From a virus: a DNA stretch of 64,000 nucleotides. Positions 7,059-16,167 of this stretch are shown here, piece after piece. How positions within the stretch are numbered: the stretch's first letter is position 1; each line of letters begins with the position of its first letter. Where the stretch lies: positions 62,001 to 126,000 of the IMG/VR virus record IMGVR_UViG_3300019487_000018, one strand, 5' to 3'. A program made the translations under genes and the position numbers. The notes beneath the pieces are model-generated. The model was not told the origin of the DNA. It made no database searches and saw nothing but the letters and a program-made list of their open reading frames with translations.

Positions 7059-8846
7059 ATGTTGAACGTACCAGCACCTTTCGTACCTCTTGATGTAAGT
7101 TGGAACCGTATTGCTGAAAATACGCTTCTACTTCGTGCATCAGCGGGTTACGCACATATCAAATTTGGTCCTAACTTCCCTGGTGGTAGCAGCACCCCGA
7201 CAGGACTCGCGAACGACGCAACAGTATACACAGCAACAGTTCGTATCGATGGTACAAACCGTGCAGTGTCTATCGTTGGTTCCGCAGCACAAACATTCAC
7301 GACACTGATGACAGAACTCAACACAGACCTCAGCACATGGTCGACTGTTGTTCTCGATGGTGATACAATCAAAATCACGAGCTTGACGACAGGTGCAACA
7401 AGTGCAGTGTTTGTTTCCGACTCTGGTGCAAACTTCTTGTTTGCAAGTCTCCGAGGCACCGGTTCGCAGAAGTTTGGCGTTACCGACTACGACTCCACAC
7501 GCGGCTGGTTCAATATTGCAGCTTCTACAAACCGTGTTGGTACAAGTGTTCGTGGTAACTCACAGTACCTTCGTTGGGACAAGATGCGTGACTTCACAAA
7601 CATGCAGGAAGATATTTCTGACCTTATCGACGCGTTCTTGGCAGCGGCAGCAGCAAACACGAACGTTAAGTGGCAGAATGCAGCTGCAGGTATTGTGGTT
7701 CCGACAGGCCTTCCAAATGCTGATACAAGCACAGGTTTGCTCCGCACAACGATTTACCAGTTGCGCGTCAACTTGAACGGTGCAGGTAACGTAACAGTGT
7801 TCATTGACTTGAACATTCCACAAACAACCGGCGTTTCATTCAACAACCTTGTTGCCGCATTGAACACAGGTCTGAAGACAGCTGGTCTTGCAGTTGAAGC
7901 AGTATGGCGTCCTGGTTACAGCGCTACTGTTCCACCAGCAATTGTGTTCACAGCATTCCCTGTTAACACAGCATTCACAGCAACATCAACAGGTGCGGTC
8001 CTTCAAGGAACCACATCCTCGATCGTTCTAACGGATGGTGCAACAAACGGTATCGTTGCCGCACTTGCAGCATTTGGTGGTGCAATTGACGCAGCAGCTG
8101 AAGGTTTTGGCTGGGTTGATTTCCATCGCGTAAATGCAGCAGCAGTTTTGCCAGCAACAGTTCCTGGTGTTGCAGCTGGTAGTTATGACTTTACAGTCAC
8201 AACAGAAGACGGTGCCTTCGATGTAACGGTTGTACTTGCAGGCGGTGAAACAATGACAGCAATTGCTGCATTGATGCAAACTGCTCTTCAAACAGCAACA
8301 GGTGAAGCTGAACTGGTTACTGCAGTTGGTAGCAAGTTCCTGTTCGTTAACGACGATGCAGGTTTCAATTCTGGCATCTCTGTGACAATTCCAACAGCTG
8401 GTTTAAACTCAGACCTGTTCCAGGCAATTGCAACAGCGCTCGACACAACTGTTGGTAGCATCACAACCCTGCACACGTTCTCTGGTGATGGTTGGGCAAC
8501 ACCTGGTGTTGACGGAACAACCAACTTGGCATTCCCAAAAACCTACAACGGTGTTGTGTACAACAACTGGTTGGAATTTTTGGCACGCTCGCCAATTGGC
8601 GGTCGTTTGTCAATGCAGTTTGCATTCGGTCCAACAGGATATGGTCCTCTGTTCACAAGTGATGGTGGTTCCGCATTCGAGAAGGAACTTCGTCCAGCAT
8701 CTCGTGGCCAGTGTATCTACGGTCAGTTGTACTGGGATGGTGCAGCATACCGCTACTTCGTGGCAGGCGATTCTAGCCGTGTAGCAGCAGATGACATCAG
8801 CGCAGGTACAAACAACCCACCGCAAGCTGACGACAACGGTCTGTAA
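7059..8846 (+). CDS. Large virion structural protein, 595 residues
   Basis: ATG 7059 has AAGGAG 10 bases upstream and a perfect late box. The protein is Ala/Thr/Val-rich, beta-like, with few charged residues, as is common for phage structural proteins. It contains at least three copies of a module of about 85 residues. The clearest, at residues 47-130, runs from TGLANDATVYTATV through VGSAAQTFTTLMTELN to a beta hairpin; weaker copies lie near residues 205-290 and 360-450. The C-terminal 110 residues (from NWLEFLARSP) form a separate domain. Its place between gp13-like and gp14-like genes points to a neck or head decoration role. I know no T4 homologue. Confidence 0.65.
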   Translation: MLNVPAPFVPLDVSWNRIAENTLLLRASAGYAHIKFGPNFPGGSSTPTGLANDATVYTATVRIDGTNRAVSIVGSAAQTFTTLMTELNTDLSTWSTVVLDGDTIKITSLTTGATSAVFVSDSGANFLFASLRGTGSQKFGVTDYDSTRGWFNIAASTNRVGTSVRGNSQYLRWDKMRDFTNMQEDISDLIDAFLAAAAANTNVKWQNAAAGIVVPTGLPNADTSTGLLRTTIYQLRVNLNGAGNVTVFIDLNIPQTTGVSFNNLVAALNTGLKTAGLAVEAVWRPGYSATVPPAIVFTAFPVNTAFTATSTGAVLQGTTSSIVLTDGATNGIVAALAAFGGAIDAAAEGFGWVDFHRVNAAAVLPATVPGVAAGSYDFTVTTEDGAFDVTVVLAGGETMTAIAALMQTALQTATGEAELVTAVGSKFLFVNDDAGFNSGISVTIPTAGLNSDLFQAIATALDTTVGSITTLHTFSGDGWATPGVDGTTNLAFPKTYNGVVYNNWLEFLARSPIGGRLSMQFAFGPTGYGPLFTSDGGSAFEKELRPASRGQCIYGQLYWDGAAYRYFVAGDSSRVAADDISAGTNNPPQADDNGL

Positions 8847-8864
8847 TCGTCGGATTCACAAGGG

Positions 8865-8872
8865 CATAAATA
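8865..8872 (+). promoter_or_regulatory. Late promoter box CATAAATA
   Basis: The box lies 45 bases before ATG 8918. A start site 6-8 bases downstream would fall inside the left arm of the terminator at 8874-8904. Confidence 0.65.
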
Positions 8873-8873
8873 G

Positions 8874-8904
8874 GGGTTGGAAGATTACTCTTCCAACCCT
8901 TTTT
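8874..8904 (+). terminator. Rho-independent terminator overlapping a late start site
   Basis: An 11-bp perfect stem (8874-8884 with 8889-8899), loop TTAC, then TTTTT. It would stop transcripts from upstream; those begun at the 8865 box would lack most of the left arm. Confidence 0.85.
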
Positions 8905-8917
8905 GTTTGGAGCATTT

Positions 8918-10525
8918 ATGACCGAAGGTTGCGTACCGATCCTTCCACAAGCATTAGATGAGAACGGCAACCCCGTTGACACAACGCTTTGCCCAGCTCC
9001 TTCCGATTGGTCTACGTGTCGTCCTTGGGAATTAACGACGCAAAGTCGTACACAATGCTACATTGACAGTTTGACTCAAGAAGCTCTAAACATTGCTGGT
9101 GCAGATGTCAATGTGTACAAGCTTCTCGGTGTTCATGAACAGACAAAACTAGTCGATTTGACGGGTGACGGGAATCCAATTTCCGGTGGCGACTATGCTT
9201 TGTTTCCTGCTTCAAATGCTTTCACGGTTTACTCATCTGAGTGGCGTTCTGCACAAATTGGGCAAGCAGTTCTTTCCTCTGCATACATTGGTTATGATTT
9301 TGGCATCATCAAGATTTCAACAGGGCGCGCTCGTTATGGCATCGACACAAGCATTCGCCAACACATTACCACAATTCGAATCAAGCAAGGCAACAATGCA
9401 GCGAACCGGATTGTAAAAGCACGTGTTGAACGATCAGACACAGGCACGGAGTGGTACGGTGTGGCTGTGATCAATCTGCCGAACAACGACGAGCTTAATA
9501 CAATCCATTTCAAGCACTCTGTTCCAAGTCGCTTTTGGCGTCTCCGTCCGCTTGCCTTTGCAGGGGATACTTGCGACTGGTGGACGGTCAAAGCGCTAGA
9601 AATGTTTGACTACATGGCAACAGCACAAAACAACATTCAGGACAAAGTGTTGATGGAGAACCGTGATCGAGACTACGCAAAATCGTTTGTTAAGCTCAAA
9701 GGCTATTACGATCTTGTATCAGTTGCAACAGAGTTGTCAAAGTTTGGTATCGAGATTCCAACGTCAACCTATCAGATCAAAGTGAACTTCAACTCGACCG
9801 TTGCGAAGTTGGGACGACCGATTGTTATTGGTGATATCATCGAACTCCCGAGTGAAACACAGTACACTCCTGACTTGCGTCCTGTCAAGCGTTGGTTGGA
9901 AGTGACAGATGTATCGTGGGATCCCGGTTCATATACACCAGGTTGGCAACCAACACTGTTGCTCGTAACAACACAGCCAGCAATGGCAACACAAGAGACA
10001 CAAGACATTTTTGGCGACCTTGCTAAGCAAGTTGACAGTTCGGGCCTGTTCAACAACGACGACGGCAACAATCCTGTCTGGCAAGATTACAGCACAGTTG
10101 ATCAAACGATCCACAACGAAGCGCTAACCGCAGTTGCGGAACGAGGCCGTGAAGGATCGAATGTAGTTCGCCAGTTCGAACAAGCAGAACTCGACACGGC
10201 AACTTCAGAAGGATTTCCGCACCTCAACAAGATTGGCTTGAATCCAACAGGATTGTACGTCGAAGACGCAATCCCTGCAAATAATGCACCTTATACACAA
10301 GGTCCAGACTTTCCTCTTACTCCTGTAAATGGTGATTATCACCGACTGGTGTATGAAGGATTAGCAATGGATGTTCCCGCTCGTTTGTACCGTTGGTCGA
10401 CTGCAAAGGGACGGTGGATTTATGAAGAAACAGACCGTCGAGCTGAATTCAATGATGAAAAGGCAAGACTGGACGAATACTTAACATCGCCAGCTGCCAC
10501 CTCAGCAAGGAAGATTGGACAATGA
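8918..10525 (+). CDS. Neck protein gp14-like
   Basis: A 535-residue protein from ATG 8918, with TTTGGAG six bases upstream; a TTG at 8903 in frame lacks a ribosome site. The central part has a coagulation-factor-like beta domain (IRIKQGNNAANRIVKARVE, then SRFWRLRPLAF). This is followed by a region resembling T4-type neck protein gp14: ELSKFGIEI, GRPIVIGDIIELPSETQY and RWLEVTDVSWD. The C-terminal 130 residues are charged and helical. It lies directly before gp15 and overlaps it by four bases, which is the gp14 position. The family member in T4 is about half this length, so the discoidin-like N-terminal domain is extra. The gp14 assignment is moderate. Confidence 0.55.
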   Translation: MTEGCVPILPQALDENGNPVDTTLCPAPSDWSTCRPWELTTQSRTQCYIDSLTQEALNIAGADVNVYKLLGVHEQTKLVDLTGDGNPISGGDYALFPASNAFTVYSSEWRSAQIGQAVLSSAYIGYDFGIIKISTGRARYGIDTSIRQHITTIRIKQGNNAANRIVKARVERSDTGTEWYGVAVINLPNNDELNTIHFKHSVPSRFWRLRPLAFAGDTCDWWTVKALEMFDYMATAQNNIQDKVLMENRDRDYAKSFVKLKGYYDLVSVATELSKFGIEIPTSTYQIKVNFNSTVAKLGRPIVIGDIIELPSETQYTPDLRPVKRWLEVTDVSWDPGSYTPGWQPTLLLVTTQPAMATQETQDIFGDLAKQVDSSGLFNNDDGNNPVWQDYSTVDQTIHNEALTAVAERGREGSNVVRQFEQAELDTATSEGFPHLNKIGLNPTGLYVEDAIPANNAPYTQGPDFPLTPVNGDYHRLVYEGLAMDVPARLYRWSTAKGRWIYEETDRRAEFNDEKARLDEYLTSPAATSARKIGQ

Positions 10526-11376
10526 CAAACTACTATCAGACAACAGAATCATCTGGACGTCCTGACAAAGCGTACTATTATGATCATCAGTTCCGCAGCT
10601 ATGTGCTGCAATTTATGGCTATCTTTTCAGGTCTGCAAGTTCGTGTCGCAAAGCGTGCCACAGGGGAAGCTGTTCCAGTAACAGATTGTGAAGGCCAGGT
10701 GACAGAGGAACCAATCATCGCGGAAGATCGATTGATTAGTGTGCCGATTCACTATGGACACGCTGATCGAGTTGTCGCTGCAATTCTTGCTGAAAACACT
10801 CAGAACAAAGTCCTTCGCTTGCCAGTGCTTTCGGCTTACGTTTCTGGACTGGATTTTCTTACGAACTACCAAGCTGGTATTGGCACAGAGCGCCGACAAG
10901 CATACCTACCGACCCAGGGATTGATTCCTGATGATATTAAAGTTGTCTACCAACGTCGCGCATTCCCGTTTGAGTTGACGTTCGATCTCAACATTTACGC
11001 AAGCAACACAGACCAGCATTTTCAGATCCTTGAACAGATCTTGATGGTGTTTGACCCAATGCTGCAAATTCAGACGAGTGACGGATTATTTGACATGGGA
11101 CAAATCACACACGTAGCGCTCACGAGCATGTCTCTCGACACGAATTATCCAATTGGTACAGATCGTCGAATCATCCAAAGTACCCTAACGTTTAAGATGC
11201 CAGTTTACCTGCAATCTCCGGCAGATGTCCGTAAGAACTTCATCCAGAAAATTTATGCACGAGTTGGAGCGGTGAGTTCGACGGCTGGTAACAGCTTTGA
11301 TATCATTGCAGAACTTGACGCGCAGGGCATAAATTACGAGCTTTTGATGAGCATTGACGACTTGACCGTCACGTAA
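10522..11376 (+). CDS. 15: Tail sheath stabiliser gp15-like
   Basis: A 284-residue protein starting at ATG 10522 in an ATGA overlap with the upstream gene. The N-terminus has the gp15 pattern YYYDHQFRSYVLQFMAIFS followed by an Arg-rich strand, VPIHYGHADRVVAAILA, and an LP-x-x-S-x-Y-V-S-x-L segment. In T4, gp15 caps the tail at the head-proximal end, stabilises the sheath and connects to the neck. The beta-rich middle (FPFELTFDLNIYAS) and the long C-terminal part fit the T4 protein length of about 270 residues. Its position before the sheath and tube genes also fits. It is probably translated coupled to the gp14-like gene. Confidence 0.85.
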   Translation: MTNYYQTTESSGRPDKAYYYDHQFRSYVLQFMAIFSGLQVRVAKRATGEAVPVTDCEGQVTEEPIIAEDRLISVPIHYGHADRVVAAILAENTQNKVLRLPVLSAYVSGLDFLTNYQAGIGTERRQAYLPTQGLIPDDIKVVYQRRAFPFELTFDLNIYASNTDQHFQILEQILMVFDPMLQIQTSDGLFDMGQITHVALTSMSLDTNYPIGTDRRIIQSTLTFKMPVYLQSPADVRKNFIQKIYARVGAVSSTAGNSFDIIAELDAQGINYELLMSIDDLTVT

Positions 11377-11404
11377 GTTTTTCCACCGTGTCAGGGCACT
11401 ATTT

Positions 11405-11412
11405 CATAAATA
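11405..11412 (+). promoter_or_regulatory. Late promoter box CATAAATA
   Basis: The box lies 34 bases before the sheath start codon. Confidence 0.7.
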
Positions 11413-11446
11413 TCCTCAACAAGCACAGCAGTTTAAGGAGATTTCT

Positions 11447-13594
11447 ATGGCAACACTCGTTAGCCCAGGCGTAAGCGTAACCATTACGGATGAGAGCTTT
11501 TTCATCCCAGCTGCGGCTTTGACAGTTCCACTGCTTTTCATCGCTACTGCAGATGAAAAGAAACAGCCAGACGGCGTAACGGATGCTCCAGGCACCTTTG
11601 AAAGCAACGTTATTCGTACTGTCACATCGCTTCAGCAGAGCACACAACTCTATGGTATTCCGCGCTTTTTGGAAGATGAACAAGGATTGCCACTCAATGG
11701 CGATGCCCGTAACGAATACGGTCTTTTCGCTCTGAATCAGTTTCTCGGCATTGGTGACCTCGCATACGTTATTCGTGCAAACGTCAACTTAAACGACAAC
11801 CTCGATGATCTCCGCACTCTGTGGGATCAGAAAATGCAAGAAGCAAGTTTTGTTCTCGAGAACATCACTGCACAATTCATTTCTGAATACAACACAGTAA
11901 ACGGTTACACACCGTCGTCAGGTGCAACATCAGGATATCAAGAAGCAGTTTTCGCTGCAGCAACGATCCTTCCAGCAACTGCTACAGGTCTTGTTGCTTT
12001 GACGACATACAGCTTCCAAGCAGTCGTTGATGGTGTAACATTTAACGGTTCGTTCCTTGGATCTGCTGCGTCAACGTTTGGTACATTGCTGACACAGATC
12101 AACACAATTCTTGGTGGTGTAGCTATCGCGTCGTTCTTCAATGGCGTAACACCTGCTCCAGTTGGCCCAGCAAACAGGATTCGCATTACAAGTGCAACTA
12201 CTGGTCTGACATCAACAGTTGTGATTGACACAGCGTTTGTGGGCTTCGGTCCTAACGTATTCCCAGCATTGGTTGGTCCACCAGCATTCGTTACTTTGGG
12301 TCCGCAGGTGCGTGGTGACACACTGTTCAAGTACACGGTAACTTCTGCAGAACTGCTTTCGTTGACAGAACAAGCAACAGCGTTCATCTGGGAAATGTTC
12401 TCGTTCAGCCGCGGTGTTCCGCCGCTGCATGACGACTTCATGGATAACCACACATCGAGCCCACTTCCAGTGTTTCCGAACGGCTACGATCAGCCGCCTG
12501 TTCCGCCTGGTTATCTTGGTTTCCAAGGTATTGAAGCCGCTTGGGTTGCAGGTAATTTGGGATCGACGCCTGGTCGTGAAGACGAATGGACACCAACAGA
12601 AGCATCGAACACATTACTTGGTGCGGCAGATGATTTCAAATTCACGACTGAATTCTTGAACAAGACCGCGCTTGGCGCTAACGATGCAGCTCGTCGCGTT
12701 GCAATTGTGACCGCTCTGCAAGCATCGATCAACAGCAACACAGACATTCGTGGTGAAACATTCGAGTACAACCTGATCCTCTGCCCAGGTTACTGGGAAA
12801 CCGTTGATGAGTTGAACAACCTCGTCATCGACATTCAAGAAGAGGCTATGGTTATTGCTGACACACCATTCAGTATGGATCCAGATCAAGTCGTAGCATG
12901 GGCTGCGACAACCGGTCGCACGCAAACACGTGATGTAGCATACTATTACCCACATGGCCTTGCATCGAACCTTGACGGCAAGAACGTATTCATTGCTGCT
13001 TCTGGTACAGCTCTTCGCACGATTGTGTTCAGCGATGAAACAGCTGAGATCTGGTTTGCTCCAGCAGGTACTCGTCGTGGTCAGGTTTCCGGTGTAACAG
13101 ATGTTGGTTACGTAACCGGCACACTTGGCACACCAACAACATTCACACCAGTGGCTCTTAACCAGGGACAGCGTGATAACCTGTACAAGTACTTCACCAA
13201 CGTCAACCCGATCGTGTTCTTCCCAGGCCGAGGCATTCTAGTGTGGGGTCAGAAAACATCGGCACCAGATGCAAGCGCACTCGACCGTATCAATGTCATG
13301 CGTCTTGTCATGTATATCAAGCGTCAGCTTCGTAAGAACACAATGAGCTTCGTGTTCGAACCGAACGACCAACTGACCCGTGACAACTTAAAGGCAATGG
13401 TTGATGCATTCCTTGGTGATCTGATCGTCAAGCGTGGTCTGTTCGACTTCGCTACGGTTTGCGATGAAAGCAACAACACTCCAGATCGTATCGATAGAAA
13501 CGAGATGTACATCGACGTAGCATTGAAGCCGGTGCGTGCAGCCGAATTCATCTACATCCCACTACGTATCGTTTCCACGGGAGCTCAGATCTAA
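11447..13594 (+). CDS. 18: Tail sheath protein gp18-like
   Basis: A 715-residue protein with AAGGAG before ATG 11447. It has the sheath start (LVSPGVSVTITDESFF, LLFIATADEKKQPDG), a central LILCPGYWETVDELN segment and the C-terminal domain with YPHGLASNLDGKNVFIA, FFPGRGILVWGQKT and YIDVALKPVRAAEFIYIPLRI. The protein forms the contractile tube around the tail. T4 gp18 is 659 residues. Residues about 170-285 hold an insertion that resembles the module found in the 7059-8846 protein: TTYSFQAVVDGVTFN, LGSAASTFGTLLTQIN, then ITSATTGLTSTVVIDT. It should project outward from the sheath, as the variable domains of gp18 do. Confidence 0.92.
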   Translation: MATLVSPGVSVTITDESFFIPAAALTVPLLFIATADEKKQPDGVTDAPGTFESNVIRTVTSLQQSTQLYGIPRFLEDEQGLPLNGDARNEYGLFALNQFLGIGDLAYVIRANVNLNDNLDDLRTLWDQKMQEASFVLENITAQFISEYNTVNGYTPSSGATSGYQEAVFAAATILPATATGLVALTTYSFQAVVDGVTFNGSFLGSAASTFGTLLTQINTILGGVAIASFFNGVTPAPVGPANRIRITSATTGLTSTVVIDTAFVGFGPNVFPALVGPPAFVTLGPQVRGDTLFKYTVTSAELLSLTEQATAFIWEMFSFSRGVPPLHDDFMDNHTSSPLPVFPNGYDQPPVPPGYLGFQGIEAAWVAGNLGSTPGREDEWTPTEASNTLLGAADDFKFTTEFLNKTALGANDAARRVAIVTALQASINSNTDIRGETFEYNLILCPGYWETVDELNNLVIDIQEEAMVIADTPFSMDPDQVVAWAATTGRTQTRDVAYYYPHGLASNLDGKNVFIAASGTALRTIVFSDETAEIWFAPAGTRRGQVSGVTDVGYVTGTLGTPTTFTPVALNQGQRDNLYKYFTNVNPIVFFPGRGILVWGQKTSAPDASALDRINVMRLVMYIKRQLRKNTMSFVFEPNDQLTRDNLKAMVDAFLGDLIVKRGLFDFATVCDESNNTPDRIDRNEMYIDVALKPVRAAEFIYIPLRIVSTGAQI

Positions 13595-13600
13595 TAAATA
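13593..13600 (+). promoter_or_regulatory. Late promoter box AATAAATA
   Basis: The box overlaps the sheath stop codon and lies 21 bases before the tube gene start. Confidence 0.7.
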
Positions 13601-13621
13601 GGCTAAACTAAGGAGAGCAGC

Positions 13622-14215
13622 GTGTCAACCATTAACGATATCGGTATTCCTGGTGTAGGAAGTGGTATCCTACACCCAAAACACAAGAACCGTTGGCGTG
13701 TAACGTTCGCCAATATGGGCGGCGGAACAGACAGTCAACCAGTTTCGATGCAGGCTATTCGTTTCATGCGTCCGAAACTGAACTTCGCCGAAATCGAACT
13801 CCACCGTTACAACTCAATCGCGTACATTGCAGGTAAACACTCGTGGGATCCAATCACATTTGTGCTACAAGATGACGTGACAGGTACTGCTTCCGCTGTT
13901 CTCAACACACAATTCCAAGCACAGCAGTGGTTGATTGGTGCAGAAGGTCAATGGTTGGCAACAGCAGGTGAGGGTTCGCTATACAAGTTCGTTACATATT
14001 GCGACATGCTCGACGGTAACGATCAGGTGATTGAAAAGTGGACGATTGAAGGTTGTTGGATTCAAGCCGGTAACTGGGGTGAACTCGACTACTCGACAGG
14101 CGATCCTATTGAACTTGAAATGACAATCCGCTTCGACCACGCACGTCAAGTCCTTGGTGGTTACCAGCAAGGTCCAGGCGTTGCAACTGGTGGTGCAGGT
14201 CGTACAAACGGTTAA
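13622..14215 (+). CDS. 19: Tail tube protein gp19-like
   Basis: A 197-residue protein starting with GTG 13622, nine bases after an AAGGAG core. T4 gp19 is 163 residues and forms stacked hexamers that carry DNA and ejected proteins. The tube fold is visible in HKNRWRVTFANMG, a FAEIELHRYNS strand, ITFVLQDD and the C-terminal strand pair KWTIEGCWIQAGNWGELDYS followed by IELEMTIRFDHARQ. It follows the sheath gene, which is the normal T4 order, and has its own late box and a terminator behind it. This supports independent strong expression, as expected for a protein needed in many copies. The Gly-rich end after residue 180 is probably disordered. Confidence 0.9.
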   Translation: MSTINDIGIPGVGSGILHPKHKNRWRVTFANMGGGTDSQPVSMQAIRFMRPKLNFAEIELHRYNSIAYIAGKHSWDPITFVLQDDVTGTASAVLNTQFQAQQWLIGAEGQWLATAGEGSLYKFVTYCDMLDGNDQVIEKWTIEGCWIQAGNWGELDYSTGDPIELEMTIRFDHARQVLGGYQQGPGVATGGAGRTNG

Positions 14216-14236
14216 TCCATAAGCTAGAACTGCTTA

Positions 14237-14267
14237 GAAAGAGCGGATTTTTCCGCTCTTTCCTTTT
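14237..14267 (+). terminator. Rho-independent terminator after the tube gene
   Basis: An 11-bp perfect stem (14237-14247 with 14252-14262) with a TTTT loop is followed by CTTTT. The next late box begins at the end of the T-run. Confidence 0.92.
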
Positions 14268-14275
14268 GATAAATA
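14268..14275 (+). promoter_or_regulatory. Late promoter box GATAAATA
   Basis: The box lies 18 bases before ATG 14294 and directly abuts the terminator. Confidence 0.75.
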
Positions 14276-14293
14276 CGATCAATAGGAGCAGAA

Positions 14294-15691
14294 ATGGCAA
14301 ACGACCCACGATTTAACACGCAGTTAGTCAAGCCCTGTCCACCTTCGTATTTGGGGCGATCTGGTGCTGAGATTGCAAATGCAACCTCCGATGCACGTAA
14401 GTTCACAAACGCGGTTGGAAAGGTGGGCGATCTTGAAGTCCTGAACAATCCTCGAATCTTCGGTTCAAGTGGCTCGCGTGTTGGTCAGGGTCTTCGTACA
14501 CTAGCGAGTGTTTCAAACTCTGTTCGAACTGGCTGTGGTGCGCTACCAACTGTTATCGGATCGGCTATTGAATCAACGATTGATAAAGGCGCGAACTGGG
14601 TGTTAGAAAACGTTGGTTTTAGCAAGACCCTTGTTGACCAAGCTCAGTACTTCAGTCCAGATATTGCGAACCAAGCGTATGGACAAGCGCAGCAAATCTA
14701 TGAGCAAGTTCGACAAGGAAGCTTTCGTCTTCAAGACATTCCAAACGTACTACAAGATTTTCAGAACCTCGAACGACTAGCACGTAACATTTACAATCCG
14801 CCTTCGAGCGTTCAATCAAGGTTCCGTGAGTTTTGTGAAGCATCACCGTACGCGGTCGATCTCGTGTTACGTAAAATGAAGTACAAGTTCTTGTTCCTTG
14901 TCCAATTCATTTTCAATGACGGCTATACAGCTCTTGGCAATGCAAACTTTGCTTTCGTTGTTAAGAACTCTACACTGCCAAAGATGACAATTGAACAAGA
15001 AGATGTCAACTACTATAACTTTCGAACGAAAGTGATAACACGAACTCAGTTCGACGAAATGAAGATGGCTTTCCACGACGATGGGTTCAACAATGCGACA
15101 CGATTTTGGGCTGCCTACCAACGAGCAACGGCACCTGTTTCTAACTTCGAAAGTTGGGCAGAGCTGTCCCTTGCGGAGGAACAAGGTCTTGACTTCGATC
15201 GTGTCAACACACAAGTGAACGAACAGCTGGGTGATGTTGTTGTTCCTGTAACGGTTTCATCGGCTTCGTTGGGCGCTCTTCAAGGAACGGCAAGAACGAT
15301 TATCCAAGAGATTCGATTGTATCACCTGTTTGACTGGGGACGTTTCATGAACGTCTACAAGTTCTTCAATCCTCGTATCACTTTGCTGGAAATGGACAAC
15401 GTTGATATGGCTGTGAGCGAAATTAACGAAATGAATATCACGTTCAACTTTGACAGTGTGTTCGTCGATACTGACGTGCCAATCGCTGACGAGTTCTATA
15501 ACATCAAGAGTCAGCAACCGAGCGCGTTCTACCCGATCAAGAACGTTACTTCTGGCGCAGAGAGTGGACCGAGCAATATTGGCTTTACATCTGGTCCTAT
15601 TCCACAAAATCCAGCAGACTGCAACGCAGGCGGCATGCAGAATACTACAATTCCGCCAGCTGTTTTGCCGCCGGGTGTCATTCCGGGGTAA
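14294..15691 (+). CDS. Tail-tube-fold protein, baseplate/tube initiator candidate
   Basis: A 465-residue protein from ATG 14294 with AGGAG upstream. The N-terminal 200 residues are helical with Gly/Ser-rich linkers. The C-terminal half looks like a tail-tube domain: YKFLFLVQFIFNDGY, NYYNFRTKVITRTQFDEMKM, a loop, then YHLFDWGRFMNVYKFFNPRI and MNITFNFDSVF. In T4, gp48 and gp54 are baseplate proteins of this fold that start tube growth, and gp3 ends the tube; any of the three is possible. The last 50 residues are Pro-rich and probably disordered. It is the first gene of an operon that runs through gp4, gp16 and gp17. Confidence 0.5.
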   Translation: MANDPRFNTQLVKPCPPSYLGRSGAEIANATSDARKFTNAVGKVGDLEVLNNPRIFGSSGSRVGQGLRTLASVSNSVRTGCGALPTVIGSAIESTIDKGANWVLENVGFSKTLVDQAQYFSPDIANQAYGQAQQIYEQVRQGSFRLQDIPNVLQDFQNLERLARNIYNPPSSVQSRFREFCEASPYAVDLVLRKMKYKFLFLVQFIFNDGYTALGNANFAFVVKNSTLPKMTIEQEDVNYYNFRTKVITRTQFDEMKMAFHDDGFNNATRFWAAYQRATAPVSNFESWAELSLAEEQGLDFDRVNTQVNEQLGDVVVPVTVSSASLGALQGTARTIIQEIRLYHLFDWGRFMNVYKFFNPRITLLEMDNVDMAVSEINEMNITFNFDSVFVDTDVPIADEFYNIKSQQPSAFYPIKNVTSGAESGPSNIGFTSGPIPQNPADCNAGGMQNTTIPPAVLPPGVIPG

Positions 15692-15694
15692 TAT

Positions 15695-16156
15695 ATGTCT
15701 CGGTTTCAACAGGGATTTTATACACCAAAGCATCTTGACAAGTATGTTGTCAATCCGTTTCAGCCGACGAAGAAGCCGGGCGGTTCACCACGAATTCGCT
15801 ACTTATCTTCGTGGGAATTGCAACTACATGAGTTCTTTGATAACAATCCGAACGTGATTCGTTGGTCTTCAGAAGGTGTGGCAATCCCCTATGTTCAGCC
15901 TACTGACGGGAAAATCCACCGCTACTACCCGGACTACTGGGTTGAATTCCGCAACACCAGGGGACAAATCGTTCAAGAAATCATCGAAGTAAAGCCCAAA
16001 ACACAAACTAGAGCACCACGTGCGAATTCGAAAAGGAAACTGTTAGAAGCTGTACAATATGCTGTAAATATTGCTAAATGGCGAGCTTGTCAACAATGGT
16101 GTAAACAGCGGAATATAGCCTTTCGTGTTGTTACCGAAACAAGCATCTTCAAATAA
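15695..16156 (+). CDS. 4: Head completion nuclease gp4-like
   Basis: A 153-residue protein, close to the 150 residues of T4 gp4 (gp50). It begins with RFQQGFYTPKHLDKY, then has the conserved RYLSSWELQLHEFFDNNP and RWSSEGVAIPYVQP segments. The nuclease core is visible as HRYYPDYWVEF followed by QEIIEVKP, which is a PD-(D/E)XK arrangement of the TnsA type. In T4 the protein acts on the filled head before the tail is joined. ATG 15695 lies three bases after the upstream stop, with a GGGG-rich site. The downstream gene starts 11 bases after its stop, so these genes are co-transcribed. Confidence 0.88.
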   Translation: MSRFQQGFYTPKHLDKYVVNPFQPTKKPGGSPRIRYLSSWELQLHEFFDNNPNVIRWSSEGVAIPYVQPTDGKIHRYYPDYWVEFRNTRGQIVQEIIEVKPKTQTRAPRANSKRKLLEAVQYAVNIAKWRACQQWCKQRNIAFRVVTETSIFK

Positions 16157-16167
16157 AAGGGGCAATA

